Source of the DNA: Phenylobacterium montanum | GTDB lineage: Bacteria; Pseudomonadota; Alphaproteobacteria; Caulobacterales; Caulobacteraceae | Assembly: GCF_018135625.1 (NCBI RefSeq) | Contig: NZ_CP073078.1 | Location: forward strand, 4,062,501-4,126,500 | Length of the DNA: 64,000 nucleotides | Reading direction: 5' to 3' | In this document: positions 9,473-17,656 of the stretch, one piece after another | Position numbering within the stretch: position 1 is the stretch's first letter | How the letters are laid out: every line of letters starts with the position of its first letter | Notes under the pieces: model-generated | Told to the model about the DNA's origin: nothing | Databases searched by the model: none | The model's input: the letters and a program-made list of their open reading frames with translations, nothing else | Translations under genes and position numbers: made by a program

Positions 9473-10206
9473 GACAGGGTCTCTGCGTAGGCGCGGGCGG
9501 CGGCGAGATCGGCCGGGTTGTCGACCGAGATCGGCGCGGTGTCGGCTATGGTCGCCCAGATGGAAAGGCCCATCTCCATGGCCCGGAGCTGTTCCAGCTT
9601 CTCACGCTGCTCCAGGGGGGACGGCGGGGCGGCGTTGAAGCGCTCAAGGGCCTCGCGGCGGTAGCCATAGATGCCGATGTGGCGCCAGACGGGGCCGTCG
9701 CCATAGAGGGTGGAGCGGGTGAAATAGAGGGCGCGGCCGGCGCTGGCGCCGGCTTGCAGCGCCAGCACCGCCTTGACCACGTCCGGATTTGTGCGGTCGG
9801 CCGGCGAGCTTTCCGGGGCCACCACCGTGGCGATGTCACAGCCGGGCTGGTCCGCTATCAGCTTGACGCAGGCCTCGATCACCGTCGGCTCGACGAAGGG
9901 CATGTCGCCCTGCAGGTTGATGATGGCGTCGTGCCGCCCTTGCGGGTCCAGCACGGCCAGGGCGGCCAGGATGCGGTCGGAACCGGAGGGCAGGGCCGGG
10001 TCCGTCAGCACCGCGCGGCCGCCGGCGGCCTCGACCACATCGACGATCTCCTGGTCACCCGCCGCCACCGCCACCGGGGCCACGCCGGCCGCATTGGCCT
10101 GGCCGAAAGCGCGCAGGATCATCGGTATGCCGCCGATATCCGCGAGCGGCTTGCCCGGCAGGCGTGTCGCGGCCATGCGGGTCGGAATCAGGATGATCGG
10201 GTTCAT
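9469..10206 (-). CDS. kdsB: 3-deoxy-manno-octulosonate cytidylyltransferase
   Basis: Activates Kdo as CMP-Kdo for lipopolysaccharide core synthesis in the cytoplasm. The nucleotide-binding N-terminus reads IPTRMAATRLPGKPLADIGG (the family has IPARxxSxRLPGKPL), and NLQGDMPFVEP carries the metal-binding aspartate. I chose the ATG at 10206 (MNPIILIPTRM) because it begins at the Rossmann strand; upstream in-frame sequence is not family-like. The product is 245 residues, the normal size. It overlaps pheA downstream. Confidence 0.94.
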   Translation of the reverse strand: MNPIILIPTRMAATRLPGKPLADIGGIPMILRAFGQANAAGVAPVAVAAGDQEIVDVVEAAGGRAVLTDPALPSGSDRILAALAVLDPQGRHDAIINLQGDMPFVEPTVIEACVKLIADQPGCDIATVVAPESSPADRTNPDVVKAVLALQAGASAGRALYFTRSTLYGDGPVWRHIGIYGYRREALERFNAAPPSPLEQREKLEQLRAMEMGLSIWATIADTAPISVDNPADLAAARAYAETLS

Positions 10207-10315
10207 GGGTTCCTTGCGGCCGAGGCCGCCTGATCCGGGCGGCCAAGGCAATTGGCCGGTTGCGCAAGGGCCGGTAGCGTGTCAGAGACGCGAGCGCAAG
10301 AATGGGGCGCGGGGA

Positions 10316-10330
10316 TTCCTTTCGAAGGAA
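10316..10330. promoter_or_regulatory. perfect palindrome upstream of cycM
   Basis: TTCCTTTCGAAGGAA is a perfect 15-base inverted repeat about 30 bp before the cycM start, in the divergent kdsB/cycM spacer. It could be an operator or a hairpin in the cycM leader. No known regulator is assigned. Confidence 0.25.
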
Positions 10331-10360
10331 CGGGCGCCGGCTTAGAGGGCTGACGGCGGG

Positions 10361-11038
10361 ATGAGCGATTCGCTTGGCTTCAACAAGATTGCGGGCGCGT
10401 TGCTCGCGACCGGACTGGTGATCATCGGCCTCGGGGTCGGGACCAAGATCCTGTTCGAATACAAGGCCCCGGCCAAGGAAGGCTATGCGATTGCGGTGCA
10501 GGAAGAGAGCGCCGGCGGCGGCGCGGCCGTGGAGCAGCCGATCGACTGGGGGACCGAACTGCCCAAGGCCGACGTGGCGGCAGGCAAGGCCGTGGCAGCC
10601 AAGTGCCAGTCCTGCCACAACCTCGACCAAGGTGGCCCGAACCAGACCGGCCCGAACCTCTGGGGCGTCCTGGGCCGGCAGCCGGGCAGCCATCCGGGCT
10701 TCGCCTATAGCGATGGCATGAAGGCCTTCGGCGCCAAGCAGCCGACCTGGGACTATGTCCATATCAACGACTTCATCACCGCGCCGGGCAAGTACATCGA
10801 CGGCACCAAGATGACCTTCGTCGGCCTAAAGCAGCGCCAGGACCGCATCAACATCATCGCCTATCTTCACACCCTGGGCTCGAACCTGCCGATCCCGGCG
10901 CCGAACCCCGCAGCCGCTGCTGCTCCGGCCGCAGCGTCTGGCGCACCGGCCAGCGGCGCCCCGGCGGCGGCTTCGGCTGCAGCCTCGGCGGCCCCGGAAA
11001 AGGGCGCTCCGGCCGAAAAGGCCGCCGCCGCGAAGTAG
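10361..11038 (+). CDS. cycM: membrane-anchored cytochrome c (CycM type)
   Basis: Class I cytochrome c tethered to the periplasmic face of the inner membrane, where CycM homologues pass electrons from bc1 to the aa3 oxidase. An uncleaved anchor helix spans about 10-30 after MSDSLGFNKI, which resembles the CycM N-terminus. The heme site is CQSCH (82-86) and the axial Met is in GTKMTF. An Ala/Pro-rich C-terminal tail of about 45 residues follows the heme domain and is longer than usual. Transcription ends at a strong terminator just downstream. Heme attachment would use the ccm genes earlier in this window. Confidence 0.92.
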   Translation: MSDSLGFNKIAGALLATGLVIIGLGVGTKILFEYKAPAKEGYAIAVQEESAGGGAAVEQPIDWGTELPKADVAAGKAVAAKCQSCHNLDQGGPNQTGPNLWGVLGRQPGSHPGFAYSDGMKAFGAKQPTWDYVHINDFITAPGKYIDGTKMTFVGLKQRQDRINIIAYLHTLGSNLPIPAPNPAAAAAPAAASGAPASGAPAAASAAASAAPEKGAPAEKAAAAK

Positions 11039-11060
11039 GCGGTTCGCTCGTCAGATATTC

Positions 11061-11093
11061 GCAAAGCCCGGTTCGAAGGAGCCGGGCTTTTTG
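11061..11093 (+). terminator. intrinsic terminator after cycM
   Basis: Perfect 9-bp inverted repeat AAAGCCCGG / CCGGGCTTT (11063-11071 and 11082-11090) with a 10-base loop, running into a T-rich tract. It lies 25 bp after the cycM stop. Confidence 0.85.
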
Positions 11094-11099
11094 CTTTTC

Positions 11100-11279
11100 C
11101 CTTCTCCCCTTGCGGGAGAAGGAGGGGCCCGCGGCGAAGCCGTGGGAGGATGAGGGGTCGCACCGGTCTTTCCGATAGGCAGGTGCTGCGGAGAGGGCAT
11201 TTTGGAGAGGGCAGCGCGACCCCTCATCCTCCCACCCGCTACGCGGGCGGGCCCCTCCTTCCCCCGCAAGGGGGGAAGG
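11100..11279. repeat. long imperfect inverted repeat, dispersed GC-rich family A
   Basis: Two arms, about 11100-11161 and 11216-11279, are near reverse complements of each other. Each arm carries the segment GAGGGGCCCGC on one side and GGGAGGATGAGGGG on the other, and ends in a CCTTC-CCCCGCAAGGGG-GAAGG hairpin. The same hairpin module recurs at 22559-22581 and in shortened form near 1620-1650, so this is a dispersed intergenic element. It has no ORF. It fills most of the gap between cycM and the NlpC/P60 gene and may fold into a large cruciform or act as a bidirectional stop. Confidence 0.7.
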
Positions 11280-11283
11280 GACT

Positions 11284-12114
11284 TTAGATCCGCTGATATG
11301 CGGTCGGATGGCCGCTGCCCGCCGCAGCGATACGGGCGACCGCCTCGGCCAGCGGCTCGATGGCCACGGCCATGTGGTGGGCGTTGGCGTGGATCAGGCG
11401 GGTCTGATCCAGCATCATGCCCACATGGCCGCGCCAGAAGACGAGGTCGCCGCGGGCGAGGTCGGCGGCCGCGATGGCGGCGCCCATCTCAGCCTGCTGG
11501 TCGGTGTCGCGAGGGCAGGCTCGGCCGCAGGCCAAGAGGGCCTGCTGCACCAGGCCCGAGCAGTCCAGGCCCAGGCTCTCGCGCCCGCCCCACTGATAGG
11601 CCGCACCCAGATAGCGCTCGGCGATCGCGGCCGGGTCGGTCTCGACCGAGCCGATATCAGCCAGCTGGTTCTCCACGAACCAACCGCTGCCGGCCGCCTT
11701 GGCGAAGCGACCTTCGCGGGCTTCGATGAAGACCAGAGCGTTCATCGAATAGAGGCCGATCGGGCGCGACTTGATGCTGGGTTCGGAAAAGGCGTAGGCG
11801 CGCGGCGCGGAAACACGATGGGTCGGCAGCCGCGCATAGGCTGTGAGGGCCGCGCGTTCGACGAAGCCAACATAGCCGTCGCGGCGGGCCTGGCCCCAGG
11901 CCCAGCCGGCCTTTTCCTCCAGCACTTCGAAACGTTCGCCGAACAGCAGCTGGTCCATCTGTTCCGCGGCCGGATCGGCGGCGCGACGGATCGCCGCAGC
12001 GGGAGCCGCGCAGGCCAGGGAAATCGTCTCAGCGTAACGCCCGGCCCGCACCCGACCTTCCAGCTCGGCGGCCGCGAGGTCGCCCCGGGCGAGGGTGGTG
12101 CGCGGGTCGCTCAC
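11284..12114 (-). CDS. NlpC/P60 family cysteine hydrolase with SH3-like domains
   Basis: Predicted cell-wall peptidase cutting peptide stems of peptidoglycan. The 276-residue product has SH3b-like N-terminal regions (about 30-150) and a C-terminal NlpC/P60 domain. Catalytic Cys is in GLDCSGLVQQAL, the His in GHVGMMLD, and a further polar residue in IHANAHHMAV. The GTG start at 12114 overlaps the stop of the upstream aminopeptidase (GTGA), so the pair is coupled. No signal peptide is visible, which is common for this alphaproteobacterial arrangement of aminopeptidase followed by NlpC/P60. That suggests a role in degrading murein peptides in the cytoplasm (inference). Confidence 0.88.
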   Translation of the reverse strand: MSDPRTTLARGDLAAAELEGRVRAGRYAETISLACAAPAAAIRRAADPAAEQMDQLLFGERFEVLEEKAGWAWGQARRDGYVGFVERAALTAYARLPTHRVSAPRAYAFSEPSIKSRPIGLYSMNALVFIEAREGRFAKAAGSGWFVENQLADIGSVETDPAAIAERYLGAAYQWGGRESLGLDCSGLVQQALLACGRACPRDTDQQAEMGAAIAAADLARGDLVFWRGHVGMMLDQTRLIHANAHHMAVAIEPLAEAVARIAAAGSGHPTAYQRI

Positions 12115-13493
12115 GCCTGGCGCGCCTTCAGCACCGCATAGAGGGCGCGGATCGCCTGGGCCTCGGCCCCGGTGGGCCGGCCGGCCCCGCCCTTGGGGTT
12201 CCAGGCGAAGATGTCGAAATGCGCCCACGGCCCCTTGGGTGCGAAGCGCTGCAGGAACAGGGCGGCGGTGACCGAACCGGCCTGGGCCCAGGCGTCGGAA
12301 TCGTTCTTCAGGTCGGCGATGTCGCTGTCCAGCGCCTCGTCATAGCCGGCCCACAGCGGCATGCGCCACAGAGGGTCCGCCACCGTCGTCGCGGCCTGGG
12401 CCAACTCGCCGGCCAGGGCCTCGTCGGCGGTGTAGAAGGGGATCACCTGCGGGCCCAGCGCCGCCCGCGCCGCCCCGGTGAGGGTGGCCAGATCGATGGT
12501 CAGGGCCGGCTCCAGCTCCTCGGCGCGGGTCAGGGCGTCGGCCAGGATCAGCCGCCCTTCCGCGTCGGTGTTGCCGATCTCGATCGAGAGGCCCTTGCGC
12601 GAGGCGATCACGTCGCCCGGCCGCATGGCGTCGCCGGAGACGGCGTTCTCCACCACCGGCAGCAGCACCGCCAGGCGCAGCTTCAGCCGCATGGCCATGA
12701 TCATATGGGCGAGGCCCAGGGCGTGGGCGGCGCCCCCCATGTCCTTCTTCATCAGCCGCATGCCGGCCGAAGGCTTCAGGTCCAGGCCGCCGGTGTCGAA
12801 CACTACCCCCTTGCCGACCAGGGCCACCAGCGGATCCTCGGGCCGACCCCAGCGGAGTTCGATCATCCGGGGCGCGCGGGTGGGGTCGGCGGCCCTGCCG
12901 ACCGCATGCACCGCCGGATAGCCCTGGGTCAGAAGGGCCTCGCCGGTGATCACCGTGATCTCCGCGCCGAAGGCCTCGGCGGTCTCGCGTGCGGCCATTT
13001 CCAGCTGCACCGGGCCCATGTCGTTGGCAGGGGTGTTGACCAGGTCGCGGGCCAGGGCGCAGCCCTCGGCTATGGCCTTGACCTCGGCCAGGTCCACGCC
13101 TTGGGTCACCAGCCGCGGCCAGGGCTCCTTGCGCGGCTTCCTGTAGCGTTCGAAGGCATAGGCGCCGAGCGCCCAGGCCAGGGCGACCGCCTGGGGCGGC
13201 ACGGCCGCCGGAGCCGTGGCGATATGGTAGTCGCCGGGCGGCAGCTTGCCGGGCAAGGCGCGGAAGGCCATGCCGTCGGGGCTGGCCGCGGCCCCCAGGC
13301 CGAACAGGACCATGTCGCCGCCATCGCCTGGAACCGCCAGCACCTGGCCGGCCTTGGCCTTGAACTGAGCCAGGTCGACCAGCCGTCGCTCGGGGGCGGA
13401 ACGGCCGTCCATGAAGGCGGCCAGATCGGCCTCCAGGAGGGCGTGGACCGCAATTGCGGGTCCTTCGGCGACGGCGAGCAGGGTGTCGGACAT
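12111..13493 (-). CDS. leucyl aminopeptidase (M17) family protein
   Basis: Metal-dependent aminopeptidase of family M17, about 460 residues from the ATG at 13493 (MSDTLLAVAEG). Signature NTDAEGRLILAD is intact. The metal-binding lysine and aspartate lie in VGKGVVFDTGGLDLKPSAG and MKKDMGGAA. The start was chosen because upstream in-frame sequence is compositionally unlike the family. It overlaps the NlpC/P60 gene and probably supplies free amino acids from peptides released by it. It is divergent from a TPR gene. Confidence 0.92.
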   Translation of the reverse strand: MSDTLLAVAEGPAIAVHALLEADLAAFMDGRSAPERRLVDLAQFKAKAGQVLAVPGDGGDMVLFGLGAAASPDGMAFRALPGKLPPGDYHIATAPAAVPPQAVALAWALGAYAFERYRKPRKEPWPRLVTQGVDLAEVKAIAEGCALARDLVNTPANDMGPVQLEMAARETAEAFGAEITVITGEALLTQGYPAVHAVGRAADPTRAPRMIELRWGRPEDPLVALVGKGVVFDTGGLDLKPSAGMRLMKKDMGGAAHALGLAHMIMAMRLKLRLAVLLPVVENAVSGDAMRPGDVIASRKGLSIEIGNTDAEGRLILADALTRAEELEPALTIDLATLTGAARAALGPQVIPFYTADEALAGELAQAATTVADPLWRMPLWAGYDEALDSDIADLKNDSDAWAQAGSVTAALFLQRFAPKGPWAHFDIFAWNPKGGAGRPTGAEAQAIRALYAVLKARQA

Positions 13494-13605
13494 GCGGCGA
13501 ATGGGCCTTGCAGGCTTAAGATTATGCTTAACGCTTCGTTGACGGGCGTATCGCAGACTTTCGCCATCCTGCGCCAGAGTCGTCCGAATCGGGAAGCCTG
13601 ATCCC

Positions 13606-14529
13606 ATGTCTCGCAAGCTCATCCTCCTCGCCGCCGCCGCGGCCCTGTCCTTGGCCCCGCTGGCGGCCCAGGCCCAGCAGGCCATGAGCATGAGCCCGGT
13701 GGGCGCGCCCCAAGCCCCGCCCCCCGCCGCGCCAGCCACCGCGGCGCCGACGGCGAACGCCACCGCACCGGCCATGCGCTCCTACGCCCAGCTGCCCGCC
13801 GACAAGCCCAAGGCGCCGCCACACAAGGCCAGCGCCGCCGAGCGCGACGCCGCCGAGCGCCTCGAGCCCCTGGCCCGCGCCGCCTTCTGGGGTCGCGAGG
13901 TCGACATCGACCCGACCGACGTCGTCGCAGGGGTCAAGCTGTCTTCGGCCCTGAGGGCGGTGGGGCAGAACGGCGAGGCGATCACGGTGGCGGGCCGCGT
14001 CCTGGTGCTGGACCCGAACAATTTCGATGCCCTGATGGAGACCGCCAAGGCCTATGTGGCCGCCGGCCAGGGCTTCTACGCCATCGACCCGCTGAAGAAG
14101 GCCTCTCTGGCCCGGCCCAGGGACTGGCGGCCCATGTCGCTGCTGGGCGTGGCCTATGTGCAGGTGCAGCGTGACGACGACGCCCAGGCGATCTGGCATG
14201 ACGCCCTGGCCCTGTCGCCCGAGAATCCCGCCGTGCTGTCGAACCTGGCCATGGACATGGCCGCCAAGGGCGACGCCGCCGGCGCCGAGACCCTGCTGCG
14301 CCGCGCCGTGGCCCAGCCCGGCTCTGGTCTGGTCGAGCGGCAGAACCTGTCGCTGGTGCTGGGCCTGCAGGGCAAGCTGGCCGAGGCGGAAAAAATTCTG
14401 CGCGAGGACCTGCCGCCCGAGCAGGCCAACGCCGACCTCGCCTACCTGCAGAGCCTGACCAAGGCCAAGGCGAGCATCGCCCCGGCCACCACCCGCACCT
14501 GGGCGGCGGTCAAGGGCGCGGGGAGCTGA
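13606..14529 (+). CDS. exported tetratricopeptide-repeat protein
   Basis: Predicted periplasmic TPR protein of 307 residues. A signal peptide is clear (MSRKLILLAAAAALSLAPLAAQAQ), followed by an Ala/Pro linker. From about residue 75, helix-turn-helix repeats read as TPRs: NGEAITVAGRVLVLDPNNFDALMETAKAY, RDDDAQAIWHDALALSPENPAVLSNLA and GDAAGAETLLRRAVAQPG. Such proteins are scaffolds; the homologous Flp/Tad pilus TPR proteins are one possibility, but no tad genes are nearby, so no function is assigned. A weak hairpin (14568-14584) lies between it and argG. Confidence 0.82.
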   Translation: MSRKLILLAAAAALSLAPLAAQAQQAMSMSPVGAPQAPPPAAPATAAPTANATAPAMRSYAQLPADKPKAPPHKASAAERDAAERLEPLARAAFWGREVDIDPTDVVAGVKLSSALRAVGQNGEAITVAGRVLVLDPNNFDALMETAKAYVAAGQGFYAIDPLKKASLARPRDWRPMSLLGVAYVQVQRDDDAQAIWHDALALSPENPAVLSNLAMDMAAKGDAAGAETLLRRAVAQPGSGLVERQNLSLVLGLQGKLAEAEKILREDLPPEQANADLAYLQSLTKAKASIAPATTRTWAAVKGAGS

Positions 14530-14630
14530 TCCCGCCCGGATCCGCGTAAAACGCAACAACCGGCTTGCAGCCGCGGCCCGGCTGTCCTTTAAGGCGTGCG
14601 CCTCTCGCCCACCCGCCCAAGGATGCCGCC

Positions 14631-15863
14631 ATGGCCGCCCAGAGCCCCGTGAAGAAAGTCGTGCTCGCCTATTCCGGGGGCCTCGACACCTCGATCATCC
14701 TGAAATGGCTGCAGGAGACCTACGCTTGCGAGGTGGTGACCTTCACCGCCGACCTGGGCCAGGGCGAAGAGCTTGGCCCGGCCCGCGAAAAGGCTCTCCT
14801 GATGGGGGTCAAGCCCGAGAACATTTTCATCGAGGACCTGCGCGAAGAGTTCGTGCGCGACTTCGTCTTCCCCATGTTCCGCGCCAATGCGGTCTATGAG
14901 GGGATCTATCTGCTGGGCACCTCGATCGCCCGGCCGCTGATCGCCAAGACCCAGATCGACATCGCCCGCAAGGTCGGCGCCGACGCGGTCTGTCACGGCG
15001 CCACGGGCAAGGGCAACGACCAGGTGCGCTTCGAACTCGGCTACTACGCCCTCGAGCCCGACATCCGGGTGATCGCCCCCTGGCGCGAGTGGAGCTTCGC
15101 CAGCCGCGAGGCCCTGCTGGATTTCGCCGAAAAGCACCAGATCCCGATCGCCAAGGACAAGCGCGGCGAGGCGCCGTTCAGCGTCGACGCCAACCTGCTG
15201 CACTCCTCGTCGGAAGGAAAGGTGCTGGAGGACCCCTCGGTCGAGGCGCCGGAATTCGTCTATCAGCGGACCATCGCGCCTGAGGATGCCCCCGACAAGG
15301 CGCAGGTCTTCACCATGGACTTCGAGGGCGGCGACCCGGTGGCCATCGACGGCGAACGCCTGTCGCCGGCCGCCCTGCTGACCAAGCTGAACCAACTGGG
15401 CCACGACAACGGCGTCGGCCGCCTGGACCTAGTGGAAAACCGCTTCGTCGGCATGAAGTCGCGCGGCGTCTACGAGACCCCGGGCGGCACCATCCTGCTG
15501 GCCGCCCACCGCGGCATCGAGTCGATCACGCTGGACCGCGGCGCCATGCACCTGAAGGACGAGATCATGCCGCGCTATGCGAGCCTGATCTACAACGGCT
15601 TCTGGTTCTCGCCTGAGCGCGAGATGCTGCAGGCCCTGATCGACAAGAGCCAGGACCTGGTCACCGGCCAGGTGCGGGTGAAGCTCTACAAGGGCAACGT
15701 CGCCGTGATCGGCCGCACCAGCCCCTATTCGTTGTACGATCAGGAACTGGTCACCTTCGAAGAAGGCAAGGTCGCCTACGACCACCGCGACGCGGCGGGC
15801 TTCATCAAGCTCAACGCGCTGCGCCTGCGCGTGGCGGCGAAACGGGATCGGCGGGGGCGGTAA
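14631..15863 (+). CDS. argG: argininosuccinate synthase
   Basis: Ligates citrulline and aspartate with ATP in arginine synthesis. The 410-residue protein starts [21 protein letters not shown], giving the PP-loop ATPase motif SGGLDTS close to the N-terminus. Other family segments are [20 protein letters not shown]-type region [20 protein letters not shown], and the [14 protein letters not shown] stretch. The ATG at 14631 was chosen because it begins at the PP-loop strand. A second arginine gene in the window, argE, lies far away. Confidence 0.96.
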   Translation: MAAQSPVKKVVLAYSGGLDTSIILKWLQETYACEVVTFTADLGQGEELGPAREKALLMGVKPENIFIEDLREEFVRDFVFPMFRANAVYEGIYLLGTSIARPLIAKTQIDIARKVGADAVCHGATGKGNDQVRFELGYYALEPDIRVIAPWREWSFASREALLDFAEKHQIPIAKDKRGEAPFSVDANLLHSSSEGKVLEDPSVEAPEFVYQRTIAPEDAPDKAQVFTMDFEGGDPVAIDGERLSPAALLTKLNQLGHDNGVGRLDLVENRFVGMKSRGVYETPGGTILLAAHRGIESITLDRGAMHLKDEIMPRYASLIYNGFWFSPEREMLQALIDKSQDLVTGQVRVKLYKGNVAVIGRTSPYSLYDQELVTFEEGKVAYDHRDAAGFIKLNALRLRVAAKRDRRGR

Positions 15864-15884
15864 AGGCCGACCGTCCGACCGGCC

Positions 15885-16181
15885 ATGGGAAGCATAGTCG
15901 ACCCAGCTCTGAGGTTATCGGCCCAGCGCGCGCTGCTGGGTGCGATTTATCCGAATTTCCGGGCGATCAAAGTGACCGCGAATGGCTCGCAGATTGTCCT
16001 GACTGTCATCTGCGAAGCCGCGCCTGATGAGACTGAGATAGACGCAGTCTCGGCCGCTGCAGCGGAGATCGTCGCCGATTTCCCACATGCGAGCATCAGC
16101 GAACAGGTGATCGTCATCAATGGCCCGCTTCCTGTGGAAGATGCACTGGTGGCGGGATGGGTTTTTCAACGCGCCGAATAG
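15885..16181 (+). CDS. small hypothetical protein with atypical codon use
   Basis: Ninety-eight residues, function not recognised with confidence. It starts MGSIVDPALRLSAQRALLGA and ends VFQRAE; predicted as a compact alpha/beta protein with no membrane segment. The pattern (short protein, SAQRALLG start, conserved LPxEDxLxxGWVFQRAE-like end) resembles small orphan proteins I remember near contact-dependent toxin/immunity cassettes, but this is memory, not a search. Third codon positions are visibly poorer in G/C than in neighbouring genes (for example GGTTATCGG, ATTTATCCGAATTTC). It sits alone between argG and a repeat element, consistent with later acquisition. Confidence 0.65.
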   Translation: MGSIVDPALRLSAQRALLGAIYPNFRAIKVTANGSQIVLTVICEAAPDETEIDAVSAAAAEIVADFPHASISEQVIVINGPLPVEDALVAGWVFQRAE

Positions 16182-16258
16182 ATCTGCCCCCCAGCATTCC
16201 CTGAATGCTGATGCGCCCTGAAGCCCTTGGTCAGATTGGAGCTCTGGCGATCGGCAGG

Positions 16259-16317
16259 GTCAAGGACCGGCCCTTTGGGCCGGCCGCGGGGCGGCGGCGC
16301 TCCGCGCCGTCCTTGAC
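16259..16317. repeat. GC-rich nested palindromic element, family B
   Basis: Outer 9-bp inverted repeat GTCAAGGAC / GTCCTTGAC encloses an inner perfect hairpin CCGGCCC-TTT-GGGCCGG and a second GC-rich palindromic segment. It is a REP-like intergenic element in the gap 16182-16399, which otherwise holds only a 7-bp hairpin AGCATTC-CCT-GAATGCT near 16193 and no gene. Confidence 0.6.
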
Positions 16318-16399
16318 GCGGTCGAGCGCTAGAGCAGACTCGCCTCCAAGGTCTTAGGGTGGGGTCTGGCCGTGCGTTTGGAATAACGCCCGAAGCCCC

Positions 16400-17098
16400 C
16401 TACGGCGCCAGCCGATACCCCCCCGCCTCGGTCAGCAGCAGCTTCGCCCCGCCGGCGTCGGGCTCGATCTTCTGCCTCAGGCGATAGACGTGGGTCTCCA
16501 GGGTGTGGGTGGTGACGCCGGCGTTGTAGCCCCACACCTCGGTCAGCAATTCCTCGCGCGTCACCGGCGTCTCGCCGGCGCGGTAGAGGTATTTCAGGAT
16601 GCTGGTCTCTTTTTCCGTCAGCCGGATCTTCTTCTGCTTCTCGTCGATCAGGAGCTTGGTCGCCGGGCGGAACTCATAGGGACCGATGCGGAACACCGCG
16701 TCTTCCGACTGCTCGTGGCTGCGCAGCTGGGCGCGGATGCGGGCCAAGAGCACGGCGAACTTGAACGGCTTGGTGACATAGTCGTTGGCGCCGGCGTCCA
16801 GGCCCTGGATGGTGTCGGCGTCCTGGTCGGCGGCGGTCAGCATGATCACCGGCGCCGAGACCCCAGCGGCGCGCAGGCGCCGGCAGACCTCGCGCCCGTC
16901 GATGTCGGGCAGGTCGACGTCCAGAAGGATCAGGTCGGCCCGGCTCTTCACCGCCTCGGCGGCCCCCGCCTCGCCGGTGGCGGCGGTGTGGGTGGCGAAC
17001 TCGTCGCCGATGGCCAGCTGCTCGGCCAGGCTCTCGCGAACCTCGGCGTCGTCGTCGATGATCAGGATGGTTTTACGTTGCGCCATAAGGGGGAACAT
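16400..17098 (-). CDS. cenR: OmpR-family response regulator, CenR-like
   Basis: Two-component response regulator of 232 residues. The receiver domain has the acidic pocket IIDDD (14-17), phospho-acceptor D60 and K110; the OmpR winged-helix output domain occupies about 135-230 (LTEKETSILKYLYRAG, EVWGYNAGVTTHTLETHVYRLRQKIEPD). The output sequence closely matches what I remember of CenR, an essential envelope regulator of Caulobacter and Rhodobacter, so the symbol is inferred. Start 17098 has a GGAACG ribosome-like site; ATG 17086 is an alternative. No sensor kinase is adjacent, as is usual for CenR. Confidence 0.85.
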   Translation of the reverse strand: MFPLMAQRKTILIIDDDAEVRESLAEQLAIGDEFATHTAATGEAGAAEAVKSRADLILLDVDLPDIDGREVCRRLRAAGVSAPVIMLTAADQDADTIQGLDAGANDYVTKPFKFAVLLARIRAQLRSHEQSEDAVFRIGPYEFRPATKLLIDEKQKKIRLTEKETSILKYLYRAGETPVTREELLTEVWGYNAGVTTHTLETHVYRLRQKIEPDAGGAKLLLTEAGGYRLAP

Positions 17099-17139
17099 GC
17101 ACCGTTCCGCGCCTCGACGTAAAGCATGGGCTCAGCAGC

Positions 17140-17655
17140 ATGGCGCAGGTCTTCACCGCCTGGTCCGACGGCCGGTTCGATCTCGGCGGGCGCAAGGTCG
17201 CCTGCGCGCTGGGCCGTTCGGGGGTGATCGCAGCCGAGGACAAGCGCGAGGGCGATGGGGCGAGCCCCTTGGGGATGTGGCCGGTGCGCCGGCTGCTCTA
17301 TCGCCCGGATCGGGTCGGCAGACCGGTCACCGCCCTGCCAACCCAGGCCCTGGAGCCGGACGACGGCTGGTGCGACGCGCCTGGCGATCCCGCCTACAAC
17401 CGGCCGGTCAAGCGGCCCTACCCCGCCAGCCATGAGGCGCTATGGCGCGAGGACCACCTCTACGATCTGGTCGTGGTGCTGGGCCACAATGACGATCCGC
17501 CGGTCGCGCCCATGGGCTCGGCCATCTTCCTGCACTTGGCGCGGGAGGGATACGCGCCGACCGAAGGCTGCGTGGCCCTGAGCCGGCCGGACATGGAAGC
17601 CTTTCTCGCCCAGGCGCAGCCGGGCGCGGTCTTGGAGATCAAGCGGGCGGAGTGA
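17140..17655 (+). CDS. L,D-transpeptidase (YkuD) family protein
   Basis: Predicted L,D-transpeptidase-fold protein of 171 residues. The catalytic region reads HLAREGYAPTEGCVALS: His132 and Cys144, with TEGC replacing the classical SHGC. No signal peptide or anchor is visible at the N-terminus (MAQVFTAWSDGRFDLGGRKV), which is odd for an enzyme that should act on peptidoglycan. Many alphaproteobacterial members of this subgroup look the same. It is convergent with the following yggS-type gene, stops one base apart. Confidence 0.85.
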   Translation: MAQVFTAWSDGRFDLGGRKVACALGRSGVIAAEDKREGDGASPLGMWPVRRLLYRPDRVGRPVTALPTQALEPDDGWCDAPGDPAYNRPVKRPYPASHEALWREDHLYDLVVVLGHNDDPPVAPMGSAIFLHLAREGYAPTEGCVALSRPDMEAFLAQAQPGAVLEIKRAE

Positions 17656-17656
17656 G

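Noticed and set aside
6446..9490. A 1014-codon open frame on the plus strand
   Set aside because: It lies entirely opposite ftsY, leuC and pheA, which carry complete family motifs. High GC content opens long antisense frames; the translation is repetitive Gly/His/Ala/Arg without domains.
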